Source: Phoenix dactylifera
Lineage: Eukaryota > Streptophyta > Magnoliopsida > Arecales > Arecaceae
Length of the DNA stretch: 64,000 nucleotides
Assembly (NCBI RefSeq): GCF_009389715.1
Contig: NC_052409.1
Span: 2,520,001 to 2,584,000 of the forward strand
Direction of reading: 5' to 3'
Position 1 is the stretch's first letter. Each line of letters begins with the position of its first letter. A model generated the notes under the pieces. It had not been told where the DNA came from and ran no database searches. It worked only from the letters and a program-made list of their open reading frames with translations. Made by a program: the position numbers and the translations under genes. Shown in pieces: positions 33,889-45,884 of the stretch.

Positions 33889-36832
33889 TCATGTATCCAT
33901 CAGAAAAAAGGCTGGTTCAGATTTTGCTGCACACCCAAACTTAAACGTGCTATATTTCCGGTATACCGCAGTGAGCTTCCCATGTCCTGCCTTCTGATGG
34001 AATTCTACCATCATTCTGGAGCACTCTCTGCAATGGGAACCAAAGTATAGGAATATCAGTGTTGTAGCAGACTAACAGAAAATGTTGAAGTTTAGTACAT
34101 TCGCAAGCAAACAAAGAGGAAAAAAAGAGCTCACAAAAGCTGGTCCTCTGAGTAATTTGTATGTAGCTCACTAGCTCTACTCCAGTGCTTGAACCCTTTA
34201 AGAGCAGACTGAGCAGTGTAGACAGCAGCAGCGGCTAACAATGAAGGGCAGAACTTCAGCATTTGATACTCGACAAGACAGAGCTCAACAATGTAAAAAG
34301 ATAGAAGTTCTTGCTGTTTCAAGGCAAAAGGGATTATAAGTCAAAAACTATCACTGTATTTAGAAAAAATTCTTTTCTCATGCTGGTCATTTATATGAAA
34401 AGTATACCTTCTTGTCAGAATCAGCTGCTTTGAGGAACCTCCTCATGAAAACATAAGGGGTTGGCACAGACATGTTGAACCGCAACGTCTTGACTATCAA
34501 CCTCTCCTGTTGTACAAGGCTAGAGAACAATTAGCAGTTGCAGTAAACAAGGTATGCCATACCGTGCCGAACTAGACGGTATGGGGGTGTGCTGACACTT
34601 GGTACGCCGAACTGCCCCCATATCAGACATACCAACATAATAACAGAATAGCACTGGTACGGGGCCTAGTACCGAGACGCATACCTCGGTAGTAAATATA
34701 ATTAATAAACAAAAATAATAGGTTAATCCTATAAACTGAGAAAAGCATGACCATCACTAATCAGACTCTTAGAATTTTAATCTAGAATTAGACTGTTGGT
34801 ATCTAGAGTCATTTCAGAATGGACGTGGGACATAGGATATATATTTTATCTAGCCAATGGACATACATACTTAATAGTTCAATTTGAAGTCGTTACCATT
34901 TCAAGAACTTCTTCCCTTGTGTAAGCACGGTCTGATATTAGGATTAGGTCCTCCACAACAGGAACAGAAACTTCCTCATATTTGCATGCAAGGAGCATGG
35001 CTGTCACTCCTACCAACTGGAGCTTCTTCCTCACAACTGTTTGACGTGCTAAAAATCTGTCGATGATGTTCACAGTTAGAAATAAAGTCTCGTCCATAAG
35101 TTCAAATTTGTAGTGCACCTGTGTGAGAGAGAAATTATAGCAAGTTAGAAATTTCAAAAGCTAGAGAATGGAACTAAACTCATAATTCGGTGATAAGTTT
35201 TTAACCTCTATTAGCCAGTCAATCAGAATAGCACGCATCTTCTCATTAATGTCAAACTGGTTTGCAATGTAGTTAGGGCAGGCACGGCCTAAGTCCTGCA
35301 CAGCACACGAGCAAACATTTGTGTTATTTCATATGCGATGCTTTCAGAAAGTTCAAAAGTTGGTCTAACAAAATCTACGCTGGCCTTCTTTGTTGAACTA
35401 GGTGATCGGCTTAAGTCAAGAATCGCTTTAGCCACAATTTCATAAGTTTTAAATTTAACATAGCTTTGCAAACTTAGCATTCTATCAAACAATAGACTGG
35501 GGTTACATCCAAGACAATGCCTTGTCTTATGAAGAAAAATATCATTTCAACTTGGTTGTACCGATGTAAGGCGGCTTAACCTGTTTGGATTTAATCAAAT
35601 CAACCTTTGTTCCAAAACATGTGTTAAACAAACATGAAATAGACAATGTTGAAATCCTCGTACAAGAAGGAAGGAGGGGGAGGGGGGGGGGTGTGGGGGG
35701 GTGTCAAAGTTCACCTCAGTCTGCCTAAAGAAGCTGTAGATGTCCTCCACATACTCGACAACTGCCAATGGATTTTTCGAATCACAGCTGTCGATGTCTG
35801 GAATAGGCTCCTCCTGTAGATCCTCCATTTCAACCTCCTTGAGCTCACAGTTATCCTGGAAATAGCTTCTTTCCACAATCAGAATCATCTAATACCCGGA
35901 AAATATGATATTTCAGAAAACTAAGAAGATTTATCTCAAGACATGGCAGGCGAGAACAAACCAATTCTTCCATCTCCTCCACCATAGGTAAAGGCAAGTC
36001 ATTAGCTGATTTGAAATCATCAACATCTATGGCAGTGGAAGCATCCAAGGCCCTAGAACTTAGAGCAGACGGCAAGGGTTTCTTCTGTCTCTCACTCCCA
36101 ATTGGCTGAAGTCTTCTTGCACTAGAAATCTATACTAATATAAACCATCCGACTAAGGTATCAGTCATCCATGGAGTAACAAAGTAAGCCGCTATGTTCT
36201 CATTTTATCAATTGAGAGTACCTGGTGACAAGGTTGTGATTGGTTGGTTAAGGAAGCTGCGAATCTCCTGTATGGCAATCCATCAAATATTATTTCAAAA
36301 AGATAGAAACCAAAAAAATAAATTGACACTAAAGAACGTATGAGGGTTCTTTAGTTCAACCTTGTCATTGGTCGCCGGCCAACAAAACTTGGGGGGTTCT
36401 TATCATTCCCGGCACTCTTACTAGGAACAAGAAAACAAAACTTAGAGATTGAACTTAGATGCATTCAAAAAGATCAGACAATTAAAGATTAGAGTTCAGC
36501 GAATTACTCCTGCAATCCCTTCTTGATCACTGCACACGGATAGGGAGGAACGCCCACAATGTTTCTGATGTCTTTCAGTGCTCTTCTATTGTTATTCCCC
36601 ATGTCTGCGCCAAATTTCACGCCCTCCATTGGAACACCTTTACAATCTTTATTCCAAATTAGTAATCAAAGAACATAAAAGGGGCCAATTTTGGATCCCC
36701 CAGCTAGGGTTCCAGAGGCCAAAGTGCAGATCTTGAACTAATCCCACAAAAGAAATCACGAAATCCTGTGAATATACCTCGGGCACTGGTTGATTCCACC
36801 ATTCCTCTATGATTCCCACCAACTCTATCCAT
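33889..36832 (-). CDS. CYCB2: B2-type mitotic cyclin
   Basis: Regulatory subunit of CDK complexes that drives entry into mitosis and is destroyed by the APC/C. Eleven coding exons on minus: 36832-36778, 36637-36508, 36420-36361, 36267-36222, 36129-35962, 35855-35715, 35295-35206, 35118-34897, 34506-34408, 34313-34135 and 34027-33889. All have GT-AG introns and keep frame, giving 442 aa, usual for plant B2 cyclins. The destruction box RRALKDIRN is at residues 36-44. The cyclin box starts near residue 190 with [13 protein letters not shown] (220-232), and [14 protein letters not shown] follows; the C-terminal cyclin fold ends [16 protein letters not shown]. The YKFEL rather than FRLMP form after the signature supports B2 over B1. 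Exon 4 is only 46 nt. Possible G2/M control elements lie upstream. Confidence 0.95.
34550..34687. repeat. Small inverted-repeat element in cyclin intron 7-8 or 8-9 region
   Basis: Lies between the exons ending at 34506 and 34897. Left part aaggtatgccataccgtgcc and right part ggtacggggcctagtaccga...gcatacctc are inverted echoes, and ggtatg/ggtacg motifs recur between them. About 138 bp. It resembles small non-autonomous elements with ggtac-rich ends, but no target duplication is clear. Confidence 0.4.
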
Positions 36833-37077
36833 TGCTAATATCTACAGTAAGTGAAAAGAAAAACTAATTCAAGAAACCTCTCCAAACCCCGAATCTTTAA
36901 ACCCAGATCAGAAAATTTCGAAAAGATCACTAAAGATTCAACAACATCGAATAACTATTCCAAGAGATCGATCAAGACCTTCGGTAAAACTCCTCGGTTC
37001 TCTCAAAATTCTTGAATCCCTCTCAGATGACGCTGGAGAGAAGGGGAGCCAAAGAAGCAAGAACCCCAAAAAATGGA

Positions 37078-37122
37078 TCTCTCTCTCTCTCTCTCGCTCG
37101 CTCGCTCGCTCCCCCTCTCTCT
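37078..37122. repeat. CT/CTCG simple repeat upstream of the cyclin gene
   Basis: A run of CT dinucleotides followed by four CTCG units and more CT, about 250 bp upstream of the cyclin start codon on the gene's far side. GA/CT tracts are frequent in plant 5' leaders. Confidence 0.85.
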
Positions 37123-37248
37123 GAGCCGAATTAAGAGGGAGGGGAAGGGTTGGGGGGGGATTAAAAAACGAAAAAGATGGGTGAGATTGGATGTACGAAA
37201 GGGCGAGAACGGAAAGAGCGGACATTGTCGGCGGATGTTTCATTTAAA

Positions 37249-37323
37249 ACCAACGGCTAGTGAATAGTAGCCGTTGGATGGGGGCAGGGGATGCTTCCTT
37301 GAAAACCAGGGCTTTAACGGCTA
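37249..37323. promoter_or_regulatory. Cluster of three MSA-like (AACGG) motifs upstream of the cyclin gene
   Basis: Sites: accaacggcta (37249-37259), tagccgttgga (37268-37278, which reads TCCAACGGCTA on minus) and tttaacggcta (37313-37323). The M-phase-specific activator consensus is TCYAACGGYYA, bound by three-repeat MYB (MYB3R) proteins that time B-cyclin expression to G2/M. The first two form a 10-bp inverted pair (CCAACGGCTA) with an 8-bp spacer. They lie 417-491 bp before the start codon. Confidence 0.7.
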
Positions 37324-37329
37324 TATCTT

Positions 37330-38500
37330 GGCATGTGCTTTCAAAAATTCTGACGGTCAGTATCGTTTTTTTATCGATTGCTTGCTTGGATTGGCTACCA
37401 CTACTTTGTCCCCCCTGACGGTCCCGTTAGAACGCTCCATCCCATTTTCTTTTCATATCTCATGCTTTGCATGGAAACTGGAATGCATGCTAAATATACC
37501 ACGGCCCCACTCTCTAGCCAAAAGCAGCGCTGGATTAAATGATCAAATAATGATGATGATGATGAGGAGGAGGAGGAGGAGGTTCCAAGTGTATGGTGAA
37601 ACTTCAGTTGGTGTTAAAGATTAAAATCTATTGATTTTTCTTTTTTTTATTTTTGAGTTGCTAGAGTAACATTTATTTTTGAGTACGGATCTGGTAACCA
37701 TTGTTGTTGTATCTTTCGAAAATATCCGGTCCAATTTCTATCTAAATCTATCGAAATATAGATACAAATTTGAATATTAGACTAATATTTATATTTATAT
37801 ATGTATCAATAAAAACATAGATATTAGTATGGATAGACAACTATTTGATCCGTATTCGAATATATTTGAAATCTTATTTAATCTTATATAGATTTTTATA
37901 AGCTTTTAAAGAAAATATGTGACATATAGTAATATCTCTAATTTTTTAGTCACAAAGTTTAACTATCTTATGTATATCTATATTTGTATCCGTACTTTTA
38001 TATCTGATTTGTGACTGTATCTATTTAAAATAAATATGAAGATAAATATTTGTATCGGATTAATATTCGGATCTATATCCATATTTGTCAAACAAAAAAT
38101 GAATATGACTACCTATATATTGATATCCAACCTTTTCTGCCTACTTCGCTTACTTGGATAAAATAGTTGGAGATGAGCTGCATTTGGAGCATAGCTGGGT
38201 ATTTAGTGGGGTCCAATGCAACTCCGTCAATTTATGAGAACCTCATTATGAGCAGGCAGAGGAGCAAGGAGGTAAAATATTTCTGGTTAATTATTCTTGG
38301 GCCTTGGCAAACTGCAGTCATAAAAACATAGCGACCATCATTCTTTAGAACGCTTGGTTGTTTTCAATCTTGCTCTCGAAAACAGCGTCGGTAATTATTA
38401 GTATATTATTGAAAGGTGTATGCATAAATAATCTTTTGTATATATCAAATTGTTTTTTGGTATTTTTTCTTATATTCAAACTAGATTTTTGTGTATGTAT
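37330..38500. other. Intergenic DNA with simple repeats
   Basis: Includes a GAT/GAG trinucleotide run (about 37551-37582) and an AT-rich stretch (37640-38160) with many tatttgtatc/gatatccata motifs that may be an old MITE. No gene seen. Confidence 0.4.
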
Positions 38501-38507
38501 AATGGGC

Positions 38508-38708
38508 TTCAGGTTGTATCTTTCATATGAAAGAATAATTCTCCTTCTTTCGCGACATCAATCTTTGGATCGTGCAATATCCCCTTCCTTTGCATGCATA
38601 TAGAAGACATAGATTAGAGTGCTTTGAAATCTATGCAATATGTGATCTAACAATTGACATGGTAATAAAAAGATCAATTATTCTTTTACGCAAAAGATAC
38701 AACCTGAA
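38508..38708. mobile_element. MITE family copy A
   Basis: About 200 bp. The left end ttcaggttgtatcttt and the right end (minus) ttcaggttgtatctttt match as inverted repeats, extended inward by aaagaataatt on both sides. The interior shares the motif gagtgctttgaaatctatg with copies B and C. Confidence 0.75.
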
Positions 38709-39908
38709 CTTGTATACTGAACCCTAGTTATGACACAAATGCACTGAATGAATCTCAATAATTAGTGGCTTTCTTGAATTAAATCTGCCCAAATCTTCTT
38801 GAAATCTTTAATTTATGGTAGAATCCTAGCATATGATGTCTAGATCTTCACAGATTCTCCAATGCTAATATCATATAATTTTCCTTAGATCTCAAAGTTA
38901 ATTTGGAAGATGTGCTCATATGTCCCAAAATAATGCACTACAAGAGTTTCCAAGAGGAAAGCAAGAAAAATAAGGTTCATACGCAACACAGCCGGATGCA
39001 GGAGTTGATTAACATGAACGCTTCGCTAAATAATTTTGACAAAATAGGATATTAAACCACCTCAGGGTTGAATCAAATACAATATACATCTTGAAATTGC
39101 TTTTCTCTTTGATGATAACCCAATACAAGAGATTTCAGGACCTTTATTAGTTCTTCTTCATGCCAATAATCTAGGTTATGAAGCAATTTCTTGTTCGCTA
39201 TTCTTATAGATGGGCTTTGGAGTATATGCCTGGAATTCTTGATTGCAAACCTAACTTCCAAAGCTTGCTTCACTAATTCAAGCTTCTCATACACCACCAT
39301 AGGAGCTTCAACTCAAAGTCTATCACTAGAGGCAAGCTCCTTTCCAACCTATATTAGGTATTTTTGCTCACCTCATCATTAATCAACCCATCCATCATAT
39401 TATTCAAATTATTAGTGAATTTAAAGGCTGTTATCTAATAATCTCAGTACTGTGCCGAGTTAAAAAATTTTCGTTTTCTTTTTTTTGTTAGAGAGGTTAA
39501 GAAAATGATATGGGTTGGTTAAACTTGACATCCCTTTTCACCTACCAAAATTAAAGAAGTGCACTTATCAACTTCAAGGAATTTGAAAAAATGATTACAT
39601 GAGATGATCGCCACCATTCCCTCTTCCTCTTCGCTGAGTGCTGCACTTGCCAACATCTAGTTTGAGTAATCATTCATTTTCTTTATGATTTCTTCTGATG
39701 AAACCGTGGGTTCAATCTATTTGCTCGCTTGGTTTGAGAAGCTGCTGATACAAATTGTGGTTGTAACTAAGATATTTAATGATTTAATTAGAATAGTTAA
39801 AATTTATCCTATGATCTATCATCTAGGCGGGATGAGAAAAGGAGGAATCTATTTTCTTTGATAAAAAATTGAGAAGGAAGAAGCAACTACTTGAGAGTGC
39901 AGATGGAG
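38709..39908. other. Intergenic stretch between MITE copies A and B
   Basis: AT-rich. Open frames on both strands at 39073-39382 overlap each other and have no domain signal. No feature can be supported. Confidence 0.5.
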
Positions 39909-40122
39909 GAATCAAGGTTGTATCTTTCGTGTGAAAAAAAAATTCAGCTTCCTTCGCACGAACCCGCAGTTGGGTCATCTATTGCATGGATCTCAAAGCA
40001 CTCCAAATTTCGCCATTCAACGGCTTGAACGGATCTTAAAGTGACCAATGGATAACCCAACAGTGGATTCCCATGAAGGAATGTGAACTCTTCTTTTGTG
40101 CAAGAGATGCATTCCCGACCTT
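39909..40122. mobile_element. MITE family copy B
   Basis: About 214 bp with ends aatcaaggttgtatctttcg and (minus) taaggtcgggaatgcatctc, followed inward by acaaaagaagag. The same 8 bases, agatggag, lie at 39901-39908 and 40123-40130 and may be the target duplication, which would suggest a hAT origin. The interior carries caaagcactcc, the inverse of a motif in copies A and C. Confidence 0.7.
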
Positions 40123-40757
40123 AGATGGAGATGGTGCATAAGGATGAAAGTTTTTGTCTACTGGGGTGAGAAAAGAACGAGAGTTTTGCAGTCACACAGC
40201 ATAAGAGAAAGATGAGACCAATATGGACTTGGAAGGATCAATTTGAGAAATGCATTCTAGTTGAAATGAATCAAGCATTTGGAAAAAAACTTTGAACATG
40301 TACTTGTCCATATTTTAGAGCTTTAGGTGGTGTTTAGTGACCAAAATAGAATCACCAATATGATCTTACATCAACAGTGATATTTATTATAAGATAATTT
40401 GATTTTTGATGATTTAAGATCGCCATATTTGGTATGCTATATTTTTATGATTAAAAATTTTTATGCGAGTATTTTGTACATGGATGGGAAATTTATAGGC
40501 TCTCTCCTTGTCTTTTTTTTTAAAAAAAAAAAAAACCAACGAACCTGCGCGCAAAACATTCTCCACCTGTCGTCTCTGCGGGGAGTCCTCCGCTTCCACT
40601 CGCATTCCCTGAGCCACCTCCTCCTCCTCTCCTCCTCTTCCACATTAGCTATCGTCGAGGAAGGGGTAGGATTAGGGTTGGTTTCAATCATCTCCCACTC
40701 TATCTCAATTTCTCTCTCTCCTCCTCTCGTCCTCCCCTTCCTCCCCATTCCGTCACC

Positions 40758-43700
40758 ATGGCAACCGAACCCGTCTCCATCTCCATGCCCCTCTTGAGAG
40801 TCAACCAAATTTGTCGACAAAGCCTAACATCGTCGATCTGGGAGACGGAGGAGAAGGTGCCCGCAATGCCGGAAGGGGAAGCCGTGGCCGGAGGCAGAGG
40901 AGGAGAAGGGAAGATGGCGATGGAGAGAGAGCACGACCAGGAGGACTTGACCCGGGAGATGCTGGAGATCATCGATTCGGTCCGGTCGTTCGGCGACTTC
41001 CGGCAGACGCAGCGGAAGGAGTGCTTCAACCTCGTCCGCCGGCTCCAGCTGGTGACTCCCCTGCTCGAGGAGACTAAGGAGCTCGAGACCCCGATTTCTG
41101 ATGCGGCGTATGAGAAGCTGTGCGACCTTGCGAAGGCATTCGCCGATGCCAAGAAGCTGTTGAGATGCTGTTATGATGGGAGCAAGATCTATCTGGTGAG
41201 TATTCCGTCTGAAATGGATCTTATAGTTGTTTTAGATCATTGAAAGGGGCAAAAAAATTGCATCTTTTCTGATTCAAACCGTAAAAAAACGTTTTTTTTT
41301 TTTTTATTATCAGGCACTAGAAAGTGGGGTAGTGGCGGGCAGATTTCACGTCGTCTATGAAAAGTTGAATCGTGCATTGGCTGGGATGCCGTACCATGAG
41401 CTCGGTATTACATATGAAGTGAAAGAGCAAGTAGGCCTCTCGCCCCTTCAAATTTTTTTATGATGTTACAAAATTCTTTCGTGTATGATATTTTCTCTAG
41501 TTCTTTTTGCTGAATTTATTAATTGGTGATGCTAAATAAGTTTTGCTAGTGATATTAAATGAATTCTTGTAGATTTACTTTACAGATTATTGTCCATTGA
41601 TGATAGATTTTGGTAAGAAATTTATGTTTCCATTCTGCATGGTTTTGTTGTACTTTTATGGACTGCAAGAAGAATCGAAGGGTCTCTTATTGTCTAAAGG
41701 AATGGAGAGACTCTTGATAAATTTGGGATTTGGCTAGAAGTGTTGTCGGTTGGCTGAAAACAGGAGTTTAGTTATTCTGGTTATGGTTTTGGGTACAATA
41801 GGGAAAATGCCCTAGTGGTCATACCCCTTCTTCCCTTCCATAAGGATCCAGGGTTGAGTCTTTGCTGGTGCATATTCCCAAGTATCAGGACCCACATTAC
41901 TTATCTTGTGTGGATCTTCCCCACTTTACTCTAAAGTATAAAAAAAGTATGGTTTTGTGTCTACTCTTGGATTAATATAAAATGTGGCTTATGATTCATA
42001 TAATCAAGATAAGATGTCCATTGCTGGTGCAAGGTATAGTTTATAGAAAGTATTAGGACATTTCTTACTGGGATTTGTTGAAAAATAGCTTGTCTCTATG
42101 TTTGTCCTTTATTAAAACTATGATTGCTCAATATCTAATCTAGGAGTATATAAAGTTTATTAGTAGGCGATATGATAATTTCCATCTCTCTCATTGTAGT
42201 GTTGCATTAAATAGATGATATGCTACTGGTCCATTTCATAACACAAATTAGCATTGGTTGTATTTATATCGTATATGATGGGATGATAATGTTAAAATAG
42301 ATATTTTCTGTCCATTTTGTAGCCTACTTGCCATAATGAATAAGTTCAAATCTGTAGGTTACCTATATACTAAAAGATTTCATTATAATTCTGGACTTGC
42401 TGCACCAAATTTGGATGCATTATCTTGATTTAGTAGCACAAGACTTCTGCTTGATGGAAGTTGCCTCTGAATCTAATATGCAAATGTGAGTGCACGGAAG
42501 CTTTTGCCTGTCATTAATTTATTCCTCTATTGTTATACCTACTGACACAGTTCAATGTTCAAAGACCATAGAATGTTTAAATTTCAAAAAAAAAAAAGAA
42601 AAGAGGAAGGCTTGAATTATGAAGTGTGATTTAGTTCTCAAGTTCACATGTAGTCCATATGAAGGCTTGAATTATTTATGTTCACCCTTTACAGATCATA
42701 TATCTATTTCTATCTTTTTTCTTTCTTTCTTTTAATCAAAGAATCTCATTATTTATTTTTTTTAATTATTTATCTTATTAATTATGGTCTGTCAAAAACA
42801 GTTGTGTGTTGTCAGTGCATCTGAAAATTCTCGCCACAGAGATTATATCTTATGTCTTCATCTTTACATGTTGAGTATCAACGGTACTTAAATCGATGTT
42901 CATTTAGCAAATTTCATTGGAACCTTATATAGAAACATTTGTGTTATGATGTAATTTGATCCTTTACATTATAAATTAAATTTTCTCATAATCATGCTTT
43001 CAGGTCGAGCTAATGAACATGCAACTTCAAAGGGCTAAGAGGAGAACAGATACTCAAGACATGGAGCTGGCTATGGATCTGATGGTCGTACTCTCTGGCG
43101 AGGAGGATCGGGATGTAGATAGGGCAATATTAGAAAGGCTGGCTAGTAGATTACAGCTACAAACTCTCCCAGACATAAGAGCAGAAACAATGGCTGTAAA
43201 AAAGCTTATCAAAAAAAGAAGTGGGCAATATGCTGAAAGTACTCAGCAGATCATAGACCTATTAAACAGATTAAAACAAATTGCCGGTATTGAAGACAGT
43301 AATGGGCTAAGTGAAGTTGCCTTGCCTAAATATTTGGAGAAATGTCCATCTTTGATGATTCCTAATGATTTCCTTTGTCCAATATCTCTAGAGATCATGA
43401 TGGATCCTGTCATTGTTGCAACAGGGCAGGTGCTTCAAATTGTTCAATGTTATTGCTCTTTCATTGTATAATTGGCAATATTTGCTGACAACTTGTTTCT
43501 TTCCTTCCTTTTCCAGACATTTGAAAGACGAAATATACAGAAGTGGTTGGATGCTGGCCATCGAACCTGCCCAAAGACTAGGCAAACTTTGGCCCACCTT
43601 TCGCTGGCGCCTAACTATGCCCTTAGAAACTTGATTTTGCAGTGGTGTGAGAAGAACAAAGTTGAATTACTAAAGCAAGAGGCGGATCTTGACTCTGAGC

Positions 43701-44557
43701 CTGCGGATCATGAAGAAGAAATATCCTCACTAGTCCAGGATCTTTCTTCCATACATCTTGATAAGCAGCGAAGGGCAGTTAAGAAGATTCGCATGCTTTC
43801 CAAAGAGAGCCCTGATCACAGAATTGCAATTGCTCAGAATGGAGGCGTCCCTGCCCTAGTCAGTCTTCTGACCTATCCTGATTCTAAACTCCAAGAGAAC
43901 ACTGTGACTGCGTTGTTGAACTTATCAATAGATGAAGAGAACAAACGGCTTGTAGCTAAAGAAGGAGCCATTCCTGCTATTATCGAGATTTTGAAGACAG
44001 GCACTGTGGCAGCTAAAGAGAACTCAGCAGCAGCTTTGTTCAGCCTATCTATGCTTGATGATATCAAGCTGATGATTGGGAATTTGGATGGTATACCTCC
44101 ATTGGTAGATTTATTGCAAAATGGGACAATTAGAGGCAAAAAGGATGCTGCTACTGCACTCTTCAATTTGATTCTAAACAATAAGAACAAAGCCAGAGCT
44201 GTAGATGCAGGCATCATAGCACCTCTACTTCAAGTACTGGGTGATAAGAACCTGGGTATGGTTGATGAAGCTCTCTCGATTCTCTTTCTTCTAACATTAC
44301 ACCCTGGTGGGCGCAATGCAATAGGACAGCAATCATTCATTCAAACCCTTGTAGAATTCATCAAGGAAGGGACTTCCAAAAACAAGGAATATGCGCTCTC
44401 TGTTCTTCTAGAACTGGGATCACATAACCCATTGCTCTTATCGGCTGCACTCCAGTTTGGTGTTTGGAATCACTTGGCTGAGGTGGTAAATAGTGGAACT
44501 GACCGAGCTCAAAGGAAAGCAAGGGCCCTAATGAGCAAGTGTGAACAAGTACAATGA
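40758..44557 (+). CDS. U-box/ARM E3 ubiquitin-protein ligase (PUB, UND-domain class)
   Basis: Transfers ubiquitin from an E2 to substrate proteins. Four coding exons: 40758-41195, 41314-41430, 43004-43429 and 43517-44557, all in frame, giving 673 aa against about 610-660 in this class (PUB10-15). Parts: an N-terminal UND helical domain (about residues 60-290); a U-box (about 303-372) with [18 protein letters not shown] and CPKTRQTL; then ARM repeats (about 400-660) with blocks such as [16 protein letters not shown] and [15 protein letters not shown]. An 87-bp intron falls inside the U-box, right after ATGQ. The start is uncertain: Met codons at 40866 or 40914 would drop the first 36 or 52 residues, which are poorly family-like. 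It looks closest to PUB15-type proteins, but the exact orthologue is not settled. Confidence 0.93.
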
Positions 44558-45304
44558 AGCTTGGGAAGTCTCATTGTCTGGTCACCTTTCTTTTTCCTTC
44601 ACATGTGAAAGCAGCAAAATGGATGTATTTCTCGTGTTATCGAATGCTTTGCTTTCAGCTTATAATTTGATATTTTGAAGACGCTTACTTCCAATTCAGT
44701 GTCATATATTTTCAAGTTATACTTGCTGCAGTTCTCTCGAATTATGGTTGTTCTCAATCTTTTATCAGTAAATAACAGGTTGATTTGTGGTAACAACGAT
44801 GATTGACTATTATGGATGTCCATTATAAATATAACTTAGCAGATGACTGATTCTTAAGGTAATTTGATAATTTTTAGTTCTTTCTTAAGTTGTATTCTTA
44901 AATCTTTTTTTGATTATATCTACTTGATTCAGAACTAAGGCTATCTTGATGCTAACTAGAGAACAGAACAGATTCTGGAGCTAGTTACGGGATAGGTCAA
45001 GTTCTGTCCAAATGAATCTCATTGAGATTAAATCTTATTGCTCCAACCTGGCAAGGTTTGTACGATGAATTCATGATTCCATATCCTAGAGCTGTAGCTT
45101 CCTTGCATTCAGATAAGAATAAAATGGTATGCCATTTAGATACCATTAATGATGGAATGCATTCATCAGGATCTCACCAAAGATGGAACATTGATGATAC
45201 ACACACACACAGAGTAAATCAGGTGGTAATCGTGGCAGATTGGGTGCAAACACCTGAACTATGTTTTTTGACGATTAGGAGGGAGAAATTATATCCTACA
45301 TGGC

Positions 45305-45440
45305 AAATACCATGCGACCGTGCATGCCACCAATCATAACCACTCATTTTTGTGGGTTCCATTTATCAAGCACTCATCTCGGTGCACCGCTACAAGAATG
45401 AGTGGCTATGATTGGTAGTGTGCACGGCCACGTGGTGCAT
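45305..45440. repeat. Foldback (long inverted repeat)
   Basis: Arms of about 48 bp: left 45305-45352 (ccatgcgaccgtgcatgcca...) and right 45394-45440, with a loop of about 41 bp. Pairing is imperfect, with roughly one mismatch every 6-7 bases. A transcript would form a hairpin with a stem of about 48 bp. It lies just left of MITE copy C and may be a separate foldback element. Confidence 0.7.
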
Positions 45441-45468
45441 GACCGTTGTGCTTCAAAAGTAGTCCGAA

Positions 45469-45654
45469 GGGTCAGGGTTGTACCTTTGCATGAATCCATC
45501 ATTGGATCATCCACTGGTTGCTTTGAGATCTATGTAGGTGGATAAATGATTGGAGTTCGGAGTGCTTTAAGAGCTGTGCGGTCGGTGATCCAATTGTGGA
45601 TTTGCACGAAGGAAGGTGAATCCTTCTTTTGTGTCAAAGATACGACCCTGATCC
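45469..45654. mobile_element. MITE family copy C
   Basis: About 186 bp. Ends are gggtcagggttgtacctttg and (minus) ggatcagggtcgtatctttg, followed inward on the right by acacaaaagaaggattcacc. The interior has ttggagttcggagtgcttta, matching copies A and B. The shared terminal core of the family is TCAGGGTTGTATCTTT. Confidence 0.75.
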
Positions 45655-45884
45655 AGATCCTCCAACACAATCTCCACCACTGGATCCATCCCATTATTTA
45701 GGATTCCATTGGAGGATCTAATCTCCAGTGCCATTAGTGTCCAATCTTATTTGAATACTGGTTAGAAAATATTTTTAAAGGTTGGAAGTCAATAGGCATC
45801 GGTTATAGTAATTTAATTGCTTAAGAAATTAGTAGCAACTATTCTTAGTTTGATGTGCAGTTTGTAAAACATGTTCCTAATTTT

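Noticed and set aside
40399-40797. 132-codon plus-strand frame before the U-box gene
   Set aside because: Lys/Ser/Pro low complexity, overlapping antisense frames, and in the expected leader of the U-box gene.
43013-43471. U-box protein ending at 43471
   Set aside because: Reads through the 87-bp intron; splicing at 43429/43517 restores the complete U-box and ARM repeats.
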